A stretch of DNA of 64,000 nt, taken from assembly GCA_030068145.1 (NCBI GenBank), contig JAPJBO010001059.1, positions 1 through 64,000 of the forward strand, written 5' to 3'. Within the stretch, counting starts at the first letter, position 1. Every line of letters starts with the position of its first letter. The DNA comes from Diplonema papillatum (taxonomy: Eukaryota; Euglenozoa; Diplonemea; Diplonemida; Diplonemidae). A program made the translations under genes and the position numbers. Below the pieces are notes generated by a model that was given only the letters and a program-made list of their open reading frames with translations, was not told the origin of the DNA and did not search any database. Below are positions 61,283 through 64,000 of the stretch, piece after piece.

Positions 61283-61470
61283 GTAGCAGGCGTATGGTTT
61301 CTTCGTTCTTCGTCCACCATCCACCGCTATCCGGTACGACTTCGCTCTGCAGGCATTCGTTGCCGAACGGGGGTGTCTGCCCTCCTGTGCACAAAAATTG
61401 GATACGGACCAGTTTACCAGTTCTGGGCTCGGGGGTCGAGGTCAGAGCTAGTATGCTGTAGTAGTTGTCG
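61283..61470. other. Unassigned DNA
   Basis: Nothing recognised in this 190-bp stretch. Confidence 0.4.
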
Positions 61471-61660
61471 TCTCAAAAAAAAAAAAAAAACTTTAAAAAG
61501 TACTTTATTGGAAATCAACTGCCTTCGGGTAGGCTAGTCTGACACTAGTTGTCGTCGGGAAAAAAAAAAAAAAGTACTTTATTGGTGCTTATACGAAGAA
61601 AAAAAAAAAAAGTACTTTATTGCCGACTGACACCAAAAAAAAAAAAAAAAAAACTAAAGA
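61471..61660 (+). repeat. Serial poly(A) and AGTACTTTATTG units
   Basis: Four A runs of 12-19, three of them followed by AGTACTTTATTG; two are preceded by TAGTTGTCGTC. It looks like very short LINE 3' ends stacked head to tail upstream of the next LINE. Confidence 0.65.
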
Positions 61661-61664
61661 GAAA

Positions 61665-62864
61665 ATGCCAAGCGAGGGAGAGACGCTCCTGTTCGGTGAA
61701 ACTGACATCTTAGACGCCCTTGAGAACGTGTGGTCGTTGTGCGGCGATTCCGACGTGGTTGGGGAAGCGGTGAAGGCTCTGGGTGCCGTGACAACCGTCA
61801 AGCGCCTCCGGCACGCGGGCAGCTACTACAAAGGGAACACGGTGAAGCTTTTGGAGCTGACGGAAGAAACAGACGGCAAAGTGGCTGCCTGGTGTGCAGC
61901 TGAGAAGGGATTCTCGATTCACCCTGCGGTCTGGGTGGTGAAACCGCCGGAAGGCATCGAACTTGAAGTTTTCCTGAGGAAGGCCGCGCGCGGGGACAAA
62001 ACGATGCGCCCCCCCTTGGACATTCTTGAAGCGGCGGACAGGCTCACTATGGGCGTAAAGGTAATGAGAGCGTCGGCGTCCGGGTACAGGGTTTTTGTCG
62101 ACCCAAAGAACGAGGGAGAGATAGAGCGATTCGCGGCCTACCTAGATGCAGCTGGGATCGCCGTCAAGCGGGACGGCATCTTTGTGAAAACTAAGGAGCA
62201 GGCGATGCGGGACAAAGAACGATACTGGGAAATGGTGAGGGAGGGTTTCGGAGTGACTGGGCTCGATCGGATGCTGGGGGAGTACGAAATGGGGATGATC
62301 CTAAAGCAGGTAGGAATCGAGAGAGACTATGTGTTGAGGCCAGTGTACGGGCTGGGGAAGGGGGTGACGGCGCATAGTCTGGAGGGGCTAGACGAGGATG
62401 AGCAGGCCGACCTGCAGCGCTACGAGTGCAAACTGCTGAATCGGAGGATCCGCTTTGGGAAGCTGAAGGACATAGTCGGAGACAGGGACGCGACCAGACC
62501 CACGTACGCGAGCGTGGCGACTAAGAAGGACGAGGGTACAGCGACGAGCGAGACGGGGTTTGCGAGAGCCGTTGAGCAGGAGACGGAGGAAGAGGGGGAG
62601 GCGAAAGTGATGGTACAGGAGGAGGGGGTGCTGGGGAGAGTGGCGCCCGCCGGGGTGGAAGAACGAAAAGCGGGGTCTGGGAGGGGAAAGGGGCACGGAG
62701 GGAAGGGAAAAGGCGCGAGGGAAGGGAGAGGGAGCGCAGGAGCAAACCCGCTGATGTCTGACGTGGAGATGCGAACCGAGTCAACCCCGATAAAGAGGCC
62801 GCGCGAACAGGCGTCGGGTGCCACGCCGCCTCCGAAGTCGCAGGCAGGGGAAGGCAGCTTTTAG
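61665..62864 (+). CDS. LINE-4 ORF1 protein
   Basis: 399 aa from ATG at 61665, which follows a poly(A) leader by about a dozen bases. Residues 1-250 look folded (two similar alpha/beta-like segments around FSIHPAVWVVKPPE and YRVFVDPKNEGEIERFAAYL); residues about 250-290 are charged; the C-terminus is Gly/Lys/Arg-rich (GRGKGHGGKGKGAREGRG) and ends in an acidic/Pro tail. No CCHC knuckle. Role inferred from position and the basic tail: binds element RNA. I do not recognise the fold. It is separated from ORF2 by 110 bp, with a stop just before. Confidence 0.65.
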   Translation: MPSEGETLLFGETDILDALENVWSLCGDSDVVGEAVKALGAVTTVKRLRHAGSYYKGNTVKLLELTEETDGKVAAWCAAEKGFSIHPAVWVVKPPEGIELEVFLRKAARGDKTMRPPLDILEAADRLTMGVKVMRASASGYRVFVDPKNEGEIERFAAYLDAAGIAVKRDGIFVKTKEQAMRDKERYWEMVREGFGVTGLDRMLGEYEMGMILKQVGIERDYVLRPVYGLGKGVTAHSLEGLDEDEQADLQRYECKLLNRRIRFGKLKDIVGDRDATRPTYASVATKKDEGTATSETGFARAVEQETEEEGEAKVMVQEEGVLGRVAPAGVEERKAGSGRGKGHGGKGKGAREGRGSAGANPLMSDVEMRTESTPIKRPREQASGATPPPKSQAGEGSF

Positions 62865-62974
62865 TGAGCGCCTTAGACCCGCCTCGACCGATAGCAAGCA
62901 ACAGCTCTACCAAGCATGCACCAATCAACTCGAGCCGCGAATTTCTCCTACCCTTCCTCCCACAACCAAGCGTC

Positions 62975-64000
62975 ATGATCCCCACCTCGCCTGAGAGGCG
63001 TCTTACCCTGGTGTCCTGCAATGCCTCCTCGAAGATGTGCCTGGAGCGGTTTTTCCGTCTCCTCCCCTCCGCTGATGTTCTGACGGTGAATGAGATTGGC
63101 CGTGAACCCACAATCTTCAGAGAGTATGCCTCGCGTGCCGGATGGCGCACGGTTGTCATTGGAACCTGTCCGTATGCACATGAAAAGCCCATTGCCAGAA
63201 CCGCAATCCTCATACCCAACCAAACGCCGCTGACGGCCGACTGGTGCGTGTCCGGATTTGGCGCTTGCAGTGCTGACCTACACTTGGCAGACGCGACGCT
63301 AAGGGTGGTCAGCGTATACGTCCCGTGCAACAAGCGTGATCGTATGACCTTCCGTCTCGGCGAGTGGGTAGCAGGCCGCGCAAGGCAGTGTGCTTCTGAC
63401 TACGTTGTTGTCGGGGACTTCAATCCCAGAACGACCCCGATGGTCGAGGCGAGGATGCGTACAGAGCCTGCCCGAGAACTTGTGCGGATGAGAACTACCT
63501 TTTCAAGATCTAATGCAACCTCGTCGCTGGACCGGGCTTTCGTACCTCTGAACTCTCGCTGGAGCCTATCGGCAGTCAAGTTTACTGGAAGTAGCGATCA
63601 CGCCGCCATAGTTTTGGTACACGACAGAACCCTCAATGGGGCCCCCAGGATGGTATACCCGTGCAGGGGACAACAGCTTCGCCAGACGACCTTCGCTCAA
63701 CTGATGGAGGACATTAATCGTGCGAGTGATCAAGCGCCTCCGCGACCGAAGAACACAAAGGTTGCGCGTCTCCAGACCGCCCTCCACGAACGATTCATCC
63801 GACGACACTTGGCAAGGCCCGACCAACGAGCACCCGTGAATGCCGAAATCCGGTCGATCCGTCGCAAACTCGACTTGCTGACCGCGACGAGGGGGTCCGC
63901 GCACCTCGCGCGGCATCGGGCGCCCTACCAGCCCCCCGTAATCGATCATCCGGACACTTTCACCCAATACTTGCAAGCGAAGTACCAATCGGAGCCCAAC
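62975..64000 (+). CDS. LINE-4 ORF2, APE endonuclease domain (partial)
   Basis: ATG at 62975, 342 codons open to the window end. APE/EEP motifs: VSCNAS (N16), NEIG (E40), VVVGDFNPR (D148, N150), SLDRAF (about 187) and SSDHAAI (S207-D208-H209). These are all the catalytic positions expected for nicking target DNA. The linker after residue 230 is basic; the RT lies beyond the window. The start is supported by homology-like text beginning at residue 10. ORF2 is in a different frame from ORF1 with a clean gap, unlike LINE-I1. Confidence 0.85.
   Translation, partial: MIPTSPERRLTLVSCNASSKMCLERFFRLLPSADVLTVNEIGREPTIFREYASRAGWRTVVIGTCPYAHEKPIARTAILIPNQTPLTADWCVSGFGACSADLHLADATLRVVSVYVPCNKRDRMTFRLGEWVAGRARQCASDYVVVGDFNPRTTPMVEARMRTEPARELVRMRTTFSRSNATSSLDRAFVPLNSRWSLSAVKFTGSSDHAAIVLVHDRTLNGAPRMVYPCRGQQLRQTTFAQLMEDINRASDQAPPRPKNTKVARLQTALHERFIRRHLARPDQRAPVNAEIRSIRRKLDLLTATRGSAHLARHRAPYQPPVIDHPDTFTQYLQAKYQSEPN

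Larger units (their letters stand above)
61661..64000 (+). mobile_element. LINE-4: APE-type LINE, cut by window end
   Basis: Starts right after an A run; ORF1 at 61665 and ORF2 from 62975, open to the window edge. It differs from LINE-I1 in both ORFs, so it is a separate lineage. Confidence 0.8.

Noticed and set aside
61079-61537. Repeat protein from the 39-bp minisatellite
   Set aside because: Open in all frames because the period is divisible by three; no start context or homology.
1-64000. LTR retrotransposons, Polintons or viral fossils
   Set aside because: I saw no long direct terminal repeats with TG..CA edges, no protease/integrase set and no capsid- or envelope-like frame.

Overview
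The window is repeat-dense nuclear DNA from a eukaryote with a large, transposon-rich genome. The evidence is several LINE (non-LTR) retrotransposons with poly(A) tails, hAT transposons, tRNA-derived repeats, a eukaryote-type tRNA-His with a T6 Pol III terminator, and many minisatellites. I cannot name the species; an invertebrate animal or a protist would both fit. Apart from the tRNA I see no host gene that I can name.

Layout. 1-15235 is a head-to-tail chain of LINEs: 3' scraps, then a nearly complete restriction-like-endonuclease LINE (LINE-R, 1927-8291, 2074 aa) with tandem CCCH fingers and 2A-like motifs, then an APE-endonuclease/RT/RNase H LINE (LINE-I1, about 8300-15235). A tRNA-His lies at 15376-15446. 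From 15472 to 23089 is a nested stack of DNA elements whose ends are inverted tandem arrays. 23100-31078 holds an 828-bp duplication, SINE-like tRNA heads, LINE fragments and a second, 5'-truncated LINE-R. 31527-45120 is a composite block bounded by inverted arms of about 205 bp, containing an array element, a satellite of about 200 bp, an apparently intact hAT transposase (1156 aa) and G-rich/C-rich arrays. 46731-51181 holds a Cys/His-rich ORF split by two nested array elements. 51951-54244 is a tandem hAT relic with an exact 8-bp target duplication. 54245-61600 is a mosaic of relics. 61665 to the end is a further APE-type LINE, cut by the window edge.

Main result. At least seven elements (here E1, EB, EA, E4, E5, E6, E7) share one design: a terminus near GGGYYAAWTNCCC (E6 differs: GAGGYGAAGT), followed by an inward array of units of about 22-31 bp built from a shared core (AACTTT..GCCCATT) plus a family-specific tag, with the same array inverted at the other end. 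Six of them have exact 9-10 bp target-site duplications that I could read directly; E7 has 7-8 bp. None encodes a recognisable transposase. TSD length and termini suggest Mutator-like (MULE) elements mobilised in trans, but the superfamily is an inference. Insertions are nested: E1 contains EB; EB contains EA and E4; EA contains a small TA-flanked element; E6 contains E5.
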